A stretch of 64,000 bases of DNA from Porphyrobacter sp. CACIAM 03H1 (lineage in GTDB: Bacteria; Pseudomonadota; Alphaproteobacteria; Sphingomonadales; Sphingomonadaceae). The notes beneath the pieces were generated by a model, which did no database searches, was not told the DNA's origin, and saw only the letters and a program-made list of their open reading frames with translations. Numbering within the stretch: the first letter of the stretch is position 1; each line of letters begins with the position of its first letter. Location: the NCBI RefSeq assembly GCF_002215495.1, contig NZ_CP021378.1, forward strand, positions 456,417 through 520,416, written 5' to 3'. Below, in pieces: positions 17,701 through 25,730 of this stretch. A program made the position numbers and the translations under genes.

Positions 17701-19425
17701 CCGCGCTCGAGCTGGGAGGATTACGACAAGACGCTGATCTCCAAGGGCGGCGGCGTGTTCCCGCGCTCGGCCAAGGTGATCAAGCTGTCGAAGCAGGCGC
17801 GCGACGTGCTCGGCCTCGACGTCAAGGAGATCGAGCCCGAGGCGCTGATCAGCGCGATCCTGCGGGCGCCGGTGGACCTGCTGTGGTTCGGCGGCATCGG
17901 CACCTATGTGAAGGCCGGCCACGAGAACCACCTCCAGGTCGGCGATCCGGCCAACGACGCGCTGCGCGTCAATGCCGACGAGGTCCGCGCGCGGGTGATC
18001 GGCGAAGGCGCCAACCTCGGCGTCACCCAGGCCGGGCGGATCGCCTTCTCGCTCGGGGGCGGGCGGATCAACACCGACTTCATCGACAACTCCGCCGGGG
18101 TCGACTGCTCGGACAACGAGGTCAACATCAAGATCGCGCTGGCCGCCGCCACGGCCTCGGGCAAGCTCACCGAGAAGAAGCGCAACACGCTGCTCGCCGC
18201 GATGACCGACGAGGTCGCCGCGCTGGTGCTCGAGGACAACCGGCTCCAGGCGCTCGCCCTGTCGGTGGCCGAAATCGGCGGGCCGGGGGCGACCGCGTCC
18301 TATGTCCGCCTGATCGAGCGTCTGGAGGAGGTCAGCGATTTCGACCGCCGCACCGAGGGGCTGGCCGACGGCGAGACCCTCGCCCGCCGCGCCGCCGACG
18401 GGCAGGGCTTGACCCGCCCCGAACTGGCGGTGCTGCTGTCCTCGGCCAAGCTCGCGCTGCAGGACGCGATCGAGGCGAGCGGGCTGCCCGACGATCCGGT
18501 GCTCGAACCGGTGCTGCTCGCGCGCTTCCCCTCGGCGATGCGCAAGACCTACGCCGCCGAGATCAAGGGCCACCGGCTGCGGCGCGAGATGATCGCGACG
18601 AGCCTATCCAACCGCATCGTCAACCGGCTCGGCATGGTCCATCCCTTCGAACTCGCCGAGGAGGAAGGCGTGGGCCTCGCCGAGGTCGCGGCCGCCTTCG
18701 TGGTGGCAGAGCGCCTGTTCGGGCTCGAGCCGCTGTGGCGCGCTCTCGAGGAGGCCGCCATGCCGGAAGCCGTCCGACTCGCGCTGTTCGACCGGCTGGC
18801 GGCGGCGGTCGGCAACCTGATAAGCGACGTGCTGCGCACGGCTGCGGGCTCGATCGCGGCTGGGGCGATGATCGGCGATCTGGCCGAGGGTGTAGCCATG
18901 CTGGTCGGCGCGCGCGAGGAGCTGCTCACCGCGGAGCCGCGCGCCCGCTCGCAGGCGCTCCAGCACGACTTCGTCGCGGCCGGTGCCTCTGAGGCGCTCG
19001 CGGCGCAGGTTGCGGGCCTGTTCGATTTCGACGGCGCGGTGGGCCTTGCCCAGGCCGCGCGCGCGACGGGAATCGACGCCAAGCTGCTCACCCATGCCTT
19101 CACCGACATCGGCACCCGGCTGGGGCTCGACTGGGCGCAGGGCACGGCGGCGCACATGAGCCCGTCGGACGTGTGGGAGCGGCTGCTGGTCTCTGGCCTC
19201 GCGCGCGATTTCCAGCACATGCGGATCGAGTTCCTGCGGCGGCTGATGCGCAGCAAGGCCGGCAAGGACGATCCGCGCGGCGCGGTCGACGCCTGGGCCG
19301 AGCGCAATGCCGCGGGCGTGGCGCAGTTCCGCGCGATGATCGCCCGGGCGCAGGCGCGCCCGCCGGTCGGCGCGGCGATGCTCGCCCAGATCGCCAGCCA
19401 GGCGAGGAACCTGCTGGAGCGGTGA
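14728..19425 (+). CDS. gdhB: NAD-dependent glutamate dehydrogenase (large, 180-kDa type)
   Basis: 1565-residue NAD-GDH of the large bacterial class, converting glutamate to 2-oxoglutarate and ammonia, mainly for glutamate catabolism. The N-terminal half carries the ACT-like regulatory modules. The catalytic domain begins near residue 770 ([38 protein letters not shown], with substrate-binding lysines) and continues with [31 protein letters not shown] and the NAD fold [16 protein letters not shown]. Length is normal for the family. It appears monocistronic: 125 bp precede it and a very strong inverted repeat follows. The opposite strand carries a 1347-codon open frame that is only a codon-bias shadow. 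Confidence 0.96.
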   Translation: [1565 protein letters not shown]

Positions 19426-19457
19426 ATTGCGGCCGCGCCTATGCGCGGCGCAGACCT

Positions 19458-19530
19458 CCCGCCCCACCTCCCCGCCCGGCCACCAATGGTACCACTATGT
19501 TATGGTGGCCGGGCGGGGAGGCGGGGCGGG
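19458..19530. repeat. 28-bp-arm inverted repeat downstream of the glutamate dehydrogenase gene
   Basis: Arms 19458-19485 and 19503-19530 are reverse complements except for one position (A19466 opposite C19522), separated by a 17-bp AT-richer loop. The arms are almost pure G+C (CCTCCCCGCCCGGCCACCA and its complement at the inner end). The structure begins 33 bp after the gdh stop and could end transcription in either direction, although no T-run follows. Its length and near-perfection are unusual for an ordinary terminator. Confidence 0.85.
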
Positions 19531-19569
19531 CGGTCCGACACACAAACGCTACCTTGACCCTCCGGCAAT

Positions 19570-19583
19570 TTGCGCCACATCAA
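19570..19583. promoter_or_regulatory. Candidate FNR/FixK-type box upstream of the ferredoxin-reductase gene
   Basis: TTGCGCCACATCAA fits the TTG(A/C)-N6-(T/G)CAA pattern of alphaproteobacterial FnrL/FixK sites. It lies 35 bp before the ATG at 19618. A TTGACC hexamer lies 10-15 bp upstream of it. The motif is short, so a chance match is possible. Confidence 0.35.
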
Positions 19584-19617
19584 GGGCCGCATTGAGCCGG
19601 AGGGGCATAGGCAGAGC

Positions 19618-20856
19618 ATGGCATCCAACCACCAGCACGCCGACGTGGTGATCGTCGGCACCGGGCACGGCGGGGCCCAGGCGGCGATCGCCCTGCGCCA
19701 GCACGGGCACGAGGGCACGATCCTGATGATCGGGCGCGACGATGCGCCGCCCTACGAACGCCCGCCGCTTTCCAAGGAATATCTCGCCGGGGACAAGGGC
19801 TTCGAGCGGATCATGATCCGGCCCGAGAAGTTCTGGGCGGAGAAGGACATCGGCCTCAGGCTCGGCGCGGCGGTGACCGCGATCGACCCGCAGGCGCACC
19901 GCCTGACCCTCTCGGACGGGGGGCAGGTGACCTATCGCAAGCTGATCTGGTCGGGCGGCGGCGATCCGCGCCGCCTGCCGGTGCCGGGCGCGGTGCTGCC
20001 GGGCGTCTTCTACGTGCGCGACAAGTCCGATGCCGACGCGATGATGCAGGCCCTCGCCGACGGAGCGAAGCGCGCCGTGGTGATCGGTGGCGGCTATATC
20101 GGGCTCGAGGCGGCCGCGGTGCTCAGGAAACTCGGCAGCGAGGTGGTGCTGGTCGAGATGCTCCCCCGCCTGCTCGCGCGGGTGGCGGGCGAGGAATTGT
20201 CCGCCTTCTATGCGCAGGAACACCGCCGGCAGGGCGTCGACGTGCGCCTCTCGACCGGGGTCAACGCAGTGCTGGGCGACGACCGCGTGACCGGCGTCCG
20301 GCTGGACAGCGGCGAGGAAGTGCCCTGTGACATGGTGGTGGTCGGCATCGGCATCGTGCCCGCCGTCGCCCCGCTGATCGCGGCAGGGGCAGCCGGCTCG
20401 AACGGGGTGGACGTCGATTTCTGCTGCCGCACCACCCTCGATGACATCTACGCCATCGGCGACTGCGCCGCCCACGCCAACCCTTTCGCGGACAATGCCG
20501 TGATCCGGCTCGAATCCGTGCAGAACGCGCATGACATGGCGAACACCGTGGCGAAGGCGATCATGGGCGAGAAGGAGCCCTATCACGCGCTTCCGTGGTT
20601 CTGGTCGAACCAGTACGACCTCAAGCTCCAGACGGCAGGCCTCAGCCTCGGCTTCGATGCTACCGTGCTGCGCGGCGATCCGGCGGACCGCAAGTTCACC
20701 GTCGTCTACCTCAAGGCCGGGGTGCCGATCGCCTTCGACTGCGTGGGCACGATGAAGGACTATGTGCAGGCGCGGAAGCTGCTCGAGAGCGGGGCCGGCA
20801 AGATCGATCCCGCGCTGCTGGCCGATCCCGAGGTGGCGCTGAAGGACCTTATCTGA
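19618..20856 (+). CDS. FAD-dependent NAD(P)H:ferredoxin/rubredoxin reductase
   Basis: 412-residue flavoprotein of the putidaredoxin/rhodocoxin reductase type, which passes electrons from NAD(P)H to a [2Fe-2S] ferredoxin serving a P450 or dioxygenase. It has the FAD dinucleotide fold [18 protein letters not shown], then [13 protein letters not shown], the NAD fold [20 protein letters not shown] (about residues 157-176), the second FAD motif [10 protein letters not shown] (about 277) and a C-terminal reductase domain. Start 19618 follows GGAGGGG 13 nt upstream. A CYP153 gene lies 3.4 kb downstream, and this reductase is a plausible partner, but no ferredoxin gene is seen in the window. The 3' end overlaps convergent queG by 8 bp. 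Confidence 0.9.
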   Translation: MASNHQHADVVIVGTGHGGAQAAIALRQHGHEGTILMIGRDDAPPYERPPLSKEYLAGDKGFERIMIRPEKFWAEKDIGLRLGAAVTAIDPQAHRLTLSDGGQVTYRKLIWSGGGDPRRLPVPGAVLPGVFYVRDKSDADAMMQALADGAKRAVVIGGGYIGLEAAAVLRKLGSEVVLVEMLPRLLARVAGEELSAFYAQEHRRQGVDVRLSTGVNAVLGDDRVTGVRLDSGEEVPCDMVVVGIGIVPAVAPLIAAGAAGSNGVDVDFCCRTTLDDIYAIGDCAAHANPFADNAVIRLESVQNAHDMANTVAKAIMGEKEPYHALPWFWSNQYDLKLQTAGLSLGFDATVLRGDPADRKFTVVYLKAGVPIAFDCVGTMKDYVQARKLLESGAGKIDPALLADPEVALKDLI

Positions 20857-21895
20857 GCCGCGCCAGCGCCCATTCCGCTGCCTCGGCCACGACCGGATCG
20901 GGGTCTTGCGTCAGCAACTCCACCTGCGCCGCCAGCGCCCGGTTCCCGCTGTTCCCCGCCGCATAGAGGCAGTTGCGGATGAACCGGTCGCGCCCGATGC
21001 GCTTGATCGGCGAACCGGAGAACAGCGCCCGGAACCCCGCATCGTCCAATGCCAGCAGCTCGCCGAGCCGCGGGGCGACCAGTTCGGCGCGGGGGAGGAA
21101 CTCCTGCATCGCCTGGGCGGCGGAGGCGAACTTGTTCCACGGGCACACCGCGAGGCAATCGTCGCAGCCATAGATGCGGTTGCCGAGCGCCTCGCGGAAT
21201 TCCTCCGGAACCGGCCCTTTGTGCTCGATGGTGAGATAGGAAATGCAGCGCCGCGCATCGAGCCGGTAGGGCGCGGGGAAGGCGTTCGTCGGGCACGCGT
21301 CGAGGCAGGCGCGGCAGCTGCCGCACTGGTCGCGGTGCGGCTCGGCGGGCGCCAGATCCAAAGTCGTGTAGATCGCGCCGAGGAACAGCCAGCTCCCGTG
21401 GGTGGGGCTGACGAGGTTGGTGTGCTTGCCCTGCCAGCCGATCCCCGCCGCCTCGCCCAGCGGCTTTTCCATCACCGGCGCGGTGTCGACGAAGACCTTC
21501 ACTTGCGATCCCGGCACCTCGTCCACGAGCCAGCGGGCAAGCGCCTTCAGCCGCTTCTTCACCACATCGTGATAGTCGCGGCCCTGCGCGTAAACCGAGA
21601 TGCGGGCGTGCTCCGCCGACCCTTCGAGCGCCAGCGGATCGGCCGCCGGGGCATAGCTCATGCCGAGCGCGATCACGCTCTTCGCCTCGGGCCACAGCCC
21701 CTGCGGCGAGCGGCGGTGCGCAAGGCGCGTCTCCATCCACTCCATCGAGCCGTGGTGCCCCTCGCCCAGCCATTCCTCCAGCCGGGCGGCGCGCAACGGG
21801 TCCTCGCCCGCGCCCGCGATCCCGCAGGCCGCGAAGCCAGTGGCGAGCGCCCGCTCCTGCACCCGGAGGGCAAGGCTTGCGGGGGCATTAACCAT
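20849..21895 (-). CDS. queG: Epoxyqueuosine reductase
   Basis: 348-residue cobalamin-dependent iron-sulfur enzyme that performs the last step of queuosine tRNA modification, reducing epoxyqueuosine to queuosine. It shows the QueG order: N-terminal cobalamin-binding part ([44 protein letters not shown], about residues 100-160), the two 4Fe-4S clusters [12 protein letters not shown] and [13 protein letters not shown] (about 187 and 242), and a C-terminal HEAT-like tail ending WALARLR. It is cytoplasmic. The gene is divergent from the ABC transporter with 46 bp between, and its end overlaps the reductase gene by 8 bp. Confidence 0.95.
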   Translation of the reverse strand: MVNAPASLALRVQERALATGFAACGIAGAGEDPLRAARLEEWLGEGHHGSMEWMETRLAHRRSPQGLWPEAKSVIALGMSYAPAADPLALEGSAEHARISVYAQGRDYHDVVKKRLKALARWLVDEVPGSQVKVFVDTAPVMEKPLGEAAGIGWQGKHTNLVSPTHGSWLFLGAIYTTLDLAPAEPHRDQCGSCRACLDACPTNAFPAPYRLDARRCISYLTIEHKGPVPEEFREALGNRIYGCDDCLAVCPWNKFASAAQAMQEFLPRAELVAPRLGELLALDDAGFRALFSGSPIKRIGRDRFIRNCLYAAGNSGNRALAAQVELLTQDPDPVVAEAAEWALARLR

Positions 21896-21941
21896 GTTCG
21901 GAAGGGCCTCCGTTTAATCCTGACGGCTAACCGCCTATGTC

Positions 21942-22952
21942 ATGGACATGGCGGTAAGCGAACACACCCTTTCGGGCAATCACGCGGGTGGCTTCAGCGC
22001 CGTGCCCGCCGACGCGCGTCCCCTCGCGATCGAGGCGCGCGGGCTGGTCAAGAGCTTCGACGGCACGCGCGCGGTCGACGGGGTGGACATCGCCGTGCCC
22101 GAGGGCGCGATCTACGGCATCCTCGGCCCCAACGGCGCGGGCAAGACCACGACCTTGCGGATGCTGCTCGGCATCATCGACCCGGACGAGGGCGTGCGCC
22201 GCGTCTTCGGTCATGACCGCCCCCACGATATCGGCCGGCTGATCGGTTACCTCCCCGAAGAGCGCGGCCTCTACCCCGCGATGAAATGCGTCGAGGCGAT
22301 CGCCTTCATGGGCGCGCTGCGGGGCCTGCCCCTGAAGGAGGGCCGCGCGCGAGCGGTGGAACTGCTCGAACGCCACGGCCTCGGTCACGCCGCCGACCGC
22401 CAGATCCGCCAGCTTTCCAAGGGCATGGCGCAGACCGTCCAGCTGCTCGGCACGCTGGTGCACAATCCCCGGCTGGTGGTGCTCGACGAGCCCTTCTCGG
22501 GCCTCGACGCGATCAACCAGGGCAAGCTCGAGATGATGATCCGCGCGCTGGCGGATGACGGGGTGACGGTGATCTTCTCCACCCACGTCATTCACCATGC
22601 CGAGCGCCTGTGCGAGGGCGTCGCGATCATCGCCGGGGGCAAGGTGCCCTATGCCGGTTCGGTCGAGGCGGCGCGCGACCGGATCCCGGCGCAGGTCCGG
22701 CTCGAGACCCGGGCGCGCGAGGGGGCATGGATGGCCGCCCTGCCGCCCGAGACCCGCCGCAACGGCGATTTCTTCCACTTTCCGCTGCCCGAAACCGGCA
22801 TCGAGCCGCTGCTCAAGAGCCTGATCGAAGGCGAGGCGGGGATCCTCTCCCTGTCGATCGAGCGCGCCGGGCTGCACGATGCCTTCGTCGCCATCGCGGG
22901 CGAGGCCGCGGCGCGCCAGCTTCAGGCCGACAACGAAGGGGACCGCGCATGA
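21942..22952 (+). CDS. ABC transporter ATP-binding protein (NatA-like)
   Basis: 336-residue ATPase subunit of an ABC-2 type exporter. Visible are Walker A GPNGAGKTTT (about residues 64-73), the signature LSKGMAQ (about 156), Walker B LVVLDEPFSGLD and the H-loop STHVIHHAE. A C-terminal DUF4162-like extension (VPYAGSVEAARDRIPAQVRLETR...) is typical of the NatA/YhaQ subgroup. No clear Shine-Dalgarno sequence precedes either ATG (21942 or 21948). The stop overlaps the permease start (ATGA), so the pair forms one complex in the inner membrane. The exported substrate is unknown. Confidence 0.93.
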   Translation: MDMAVSEHTLSGNHAGGFSAVPADARPLAIEARGLVKSFDGTRAVDGVDIAVPEGAIYGILGPNGAGKTTTLRMLLGIIDPDEGVRRVFGHDRPHDIGRLIGYLPEERGLYPAMKCVEAIAFMGALRGLPLKEGRARAVELLERHGLGHAADRQIRQLSKGMAQTVQLLGTLVHNPRLVVLDEPFSGLDAINQGKLEMMIRALADDGVTVIFSTHVIHHAERLCEGVAIIAGGKVPYAGSVEAARDRIPAQVRLETRAREGAWMAALPPETRRNGDFFHFPLPETGIEPLLKSLIEGEAGILSLSIERAGLHDAFVAIAGEAAARQLQADNEGDRA

Positions 22953-24199
22953 GCGAGCACACCCGTTCGCGCCTCTCGGCTCTCGAGGCCGCTTGGGTGA
23001 TCGCCCGGCGCGATTTCGTGGCGGTGCTGTTCAGCCGCGCCTTCCTGTTCTTCCTGCTCGGCCCGCTGTTCCCGGTGATCGTCGGCGGGCTCGCCGGCAG
23101 CATCGGCGGCGAGGTGCAGCGCGAGGCAGTCAGCATCGAGGTGGGGCTCGCCATGAGCCAGCAGGACAACGCCGCGATGATCGCCACCGCCGAGCGGCTC
23201 TCCCCGCAGCTCGGCCGGGCGCTCCCCTTGCTGGAGCAGGTGCCCGAGGCCGCGCAGGGCGCTGCCTTCGACGCGCGCGGCTTCATGGAGGCGCGGCGCG
23301 GGAATTACGCGGCGATCGTCACCGGCACGCTCGCTGCGCCGCGGCTCGTCGGCACCGAAGGCCAGATCGCGCGCTGGGAAGGGCCCGTCGGCCTGATCGC
23401 CGGCCATGCCCTCGCCGCCGAGCCCGCCAGCTTCCCCGCCGTCGCCACCGAGGCGGTCGCCACCAGCGCCGCATCGGAACGCACCACCCGCATCCAGACC
23501 GCGCAGATCGCGCAGATGCTGCTGTTCCTGCTGACGATGCTGCTGGCGGGCATGGTGCTCTCCAACCTCGTCGAGGAGAAGGGGAACAAGATCATCGAGA
23601 TCCTCGCCGCGGCGATCCCGATGGACGCGGTGTTCATGGGCAAGCTCTTCGCCATGCTGGCGGTGTCCTTTGTCGGCATCGCGGTGTGGGGCCTTGCTGC
23701 CTTCGGGCTGTGGACGGCCGGCGGCGATGCGATCACGCAGGTGACGGGCTTCGACCCCGCCAACCTCCCCGCCCCCGCCGTCGGCTGGCCGCTGTTCGTG
23801 GTCCTGGGCGTCGTCTATTTCGCGATGGCCTATCTGCTGCTCGGCGCGTTGTTCCTCACCATCGGCTCGATGGCGACCTCGGTGCGCGAGGTGCAGACGC
23901 TGTCGATGCCGGTCACCATGCTCCAGCTGATGGTGTTCTTCCTTGCCGCCTACACGATCAAGCAGCCGGGTTCCGCGCTGGAGATGGCGGCCATCGCTTT
24001 CCCGCTGTCCTCGCCCTTCGCGATGCTGGCGCGGGCGGCGATGGAGCCCGCCCTGTGGACCCACGCGCTGGCGCTCGCCTGGCAGGCCGTTGCCGTGCTG
24101 GTGCTGGTGAAGGGCGGATCGCTGCTGTTCCGCAAGCGGGTGATGAAATCGGGCGGCGCGGGCCGCGACAAGAGCCGCAAGGGGCGTCTTGCCGCGTGA
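22949..24199 (+). CDS. ABC-2 type transporter permease (NatB-like)
   Basis: 416-residue membrane subunit partnering the ATPase encoded directly upstream. Its layout matches NatB/YhaP: one N-terminal membrane segment (AFLFFLLGPLFPVIVGGLAG), a large extracytoplasmic domain of about 170 residues, then a cluster of five or six membrane segments starting with IAQMLLFLLTMLLAGMVLSNLVEEKGNKIIEIL, a hallmark of this family. The basic tail (RKRVMKSGGAGRDKSRKGR) should face the cytoplasm. Translation is probably coupled to the ATPase through the 4-nt ATGA overlap. Sodium export is only one of several activities reported for relatives. Confidence 0.9.
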   Translation: MSEHTRSRLSALEAAWVIARRDFVAVLFSRAFLFFLLGPLFPVIVGGLAGSIGGEVQREAVSIEVGLAMSQQDNAAMIATAERLSPQLGRALPLLEQVPEAAQGAAFDARGFMEARRGNYAAIVTGTLAAPRLVGTEGQIARWEGPVGLIAGHALAAEPASFPAVATEAVATSAASERTTRIQTAQIAQMLLFLLTMLLAGMVLSNLVEEKGNKIIEILAAAIPMDAVFMGKLFAMLAVSFVGIAVWGLAAFGLWTAGGDAITQVTGFDPANLPAPAVGWPLFVVLGVVYFAMAYLLLGALFLTIGSMATSVREVQTLSMPVTMLQLMVFFLAAYTIKQPGSALEMAAIAFPLSSPFAMLARAAMEPALWTHALALAWQAVAVLVLVKGGSLLFRKRVMKSGGAGRDKSRKGRLAA

Positions 24200-24200
24200 T

Positions 24201-24245
24201 CGGTTCCGAATCGAAACCGATATTGACATTGCTGTAAGTTGCGTC
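24201..24245 (+). promoter_or_regulatory. Dyad and predicted promoter of the CYP153 gene
   Basis: An imperfect dyad with CGGTT (24201-24205) and AACCG (24215-24219) arms directly precedes a perfect -35 hexamer TTGACA (24223-24228). A weak -10 (AGACTA) follows after 17 bp. The dyad could be an operator for a regulator not encoded in this window, or a remnant terminator of the preceding permease gene. Confidence 0.45.
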
Positions 24246-24301
24246 AGACTACGACTCGTACGGAGCGGCCCCATCAAGAGGCCGCCTGACGGGAGACAGA
24301 C

Positions 24302-25654
24302 ATGGCCACGATTGCCCCCCCGACGCCCGGGATCCAGCGCCCGCAGGTGCGCCGCGAGCCTTCCTCCTACGAGGCGCTCAAGGCCCATTTCGCCGCCCAC
24401 CCGGAAGAGCGCCTCCAGCACACCCACCCGTGGGATGTGAGCCGCTCGGACATCTATTTCGAGGACCGCTGGCAGCCCGTCTTCGCCGAGATGCGCGCCG
24501 CGGGCCAGCTCCACTGGATCCCCGACAGCCCCTTCGGCCCCTACTGGGCGGTCGTCGGCCACAAGGCGATCCAGCATATCGAGGCCCTGCCCGAGATCTT
24601 CTCGTCGAGCTGGGAGCATGGCGGCATCACCATCCTCAACCGCCTCAGCGAGGAGGAACTGGCCGCGCGTGACGGCGAGCGGCGCGAGCTGCCGATGTTC
24701 ATCGCGATGGACCGCCCGCAGCACACCGGCCAGCGCCGCACCGTCGCGCCCAAGTTCACGCCCTCGGCGGTCACCGACATGGAAGCCGAAATCCGCCAGC
24801 GCACCGGCGAACTGCTCGATTCGCTGCCGCGCGGGCAGGTGTTCGACTGGGTCGACACGGTCTCGATCGAGCTGACCACCGGGATGCTCGCGATCCTTTT
24901 CGGCTTCCCCTGGGAAGACCGCCGCCTGCTCACCTTCTGGTCGGACTGGTCGGGCGACACCGAACTCGGCTCGATCCGCGCGCTCGACGATCTGCGCTGG
25001 AGCATCCTCCAGGAGATGGCGGCCTATTTCCAGTCGCTGTGGATCGAGCGCACGATGGACAAGGAGCCGGGCAGCGATCTCATCTCGATGATGATCCACT
25101 CGCCGGCGATGAACCAGATGAGCCCCGAGGAGTTCATGGGCAATCTGGTGCTGCTGATCGTCGGCGGCAACGACACCACCCGCAACACCATGAGCGGGAT
25201 CATCCATGCGCTCGACAAGTTCCCCGACCAGCGCAAGCTGTTCGAGGAGCAGCCCGAGCTCATCCCCAACGCGGTGCAGGAATGCCTGCGGATGCAGACC
25301 CCGCTCGCCCACATGCGCCGCACCTGCACCGAGGACACCGAGGTCTTCGGCCAGCAGATCAAGGCGGGCGACAAGGTGGTGCTGTGGTACATCAGCGCCA
25401 ACCGCGACGAGGAGGTGTTCGAGAACCCCGACAAGCTCGACATCACCCGCGAGAACGCCCGCCGCCACCTCGCCTTCGGCTACGGCATCCACCGCTGCGT
25501 GGGCGCGCGCCTCGCCGAACTCCAGCTGCGCGTGCTGCTCGAGGAGATGCACAAGCGCCGGATGCGCGTGCACGTCGCGGGCGATGTCGAGCGGGTGCGG
25601 GCGAACTTCGTCCACGGCTTCCGCAAGCTCGAGGTCGAGATCACGACTTTCTGA
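24302..25654 (+). CDS. Cytochrome P450, CYP153 family (alkane/fatty-acid terminal hydroxylase)
   Basis: 450-residue soluble class I P450. CYP153-type strings are clear: SPFGPYWAVVGHKAIQHIE (about residues 77-95), GGITI, FDWVDTVSIELTTGMLAILFGFPWEDRR, the I-helix LLIVGGNDTTRNTMSG (about 284-299), the ExxR region ECLRMQTPLAHMRRT and the heme loop FGYGIHRCVGARLAELQ (axial Cys about residue 400). Family members hydroxylate the terminal carbon of medium-chain alkanes, fatty acids or limonene, with electrons from a ferredoxin and ferredoxin reductase. A reductase gene lies 3.4 kb upstream, but no ferredoxin gene is visible nearby. A TTGACA promoter and a dyad precede the gene. Confidence 0.94.
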   Translation: MATIAPPTPGIQRPQVRREPSSYEALKAHFAAHPEERLQHTHPWDVSRSDIYFEDRWQPVFAEMRAAGQLHWIPDSPFGPYWAVVGHKAIQHIEALPEIFSSSWEHGGITILNRLSEEELAARDGERRELPMFIAMDRPQHTGQRRTVAPKFTPSAVTDMEAEIRQRTGELLDSLPRGQVFDWVDTVSIELTTGMLAILFGFPWEDRRLLTFWSDWSGDTELGSIRALDDLRWSILQEMAAYFQSLWIERTMDKEPGSDLISMMIHSPAMNQMSPEEFMGNLVLLIVGGNDTTRNTMSGIIHALDKFPDQRKLFEEQPELIPNAVQECLRMQTPLAHMRRTCTEDTEVFGQQIKAGDKVVLWYISANRDEEVFENPDKLDITRENARRHLAFGYGIHRCVGARLAELQLRVLLEEMHKRRMRVHVAGDVERVRANFVHGFRKLEVEITTF

Positions 25655-25697
25655 GCGGGGTGAAACCCGGGGCCGGTTTTCGACGTAAATGGGGGGC

Positions 25698-25714
25698 GGG
25701 GGCATTTCGCCCCC
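25698..25714 (+). terminator. Short GC hairpin between CYP153 and msrB
   Basis: GGGGGC/GCCCCC arms (25698-25703 and 25709-25714) with a 5-nt ATTTC loop, 43 bp after the CYP153 stop and 17 bp before the msrB start. No T-run follows. It may be a weak terminator, or it may influence msrB translation because it sits just upstream of the GGAG ribosome-binding site. Confidence 0.4.
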
Positions 25715-25730
25715 ACCCACGGAGACACCC

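Noticed and set aside
14530..18573. A 1347-codon open frame on the minus strand across the glutamate dehydrogenase gene
   Set aside because: It is the mirror of a high-GC coding frame: composition is His/Arg/Gly-rich without recognisable domains, while the plus frame is a complete NAD-GDH. The same applies to long antisense frames at 8-2275, 2163-4217, 7060-9459, 22922-25849 and 38897-41161.
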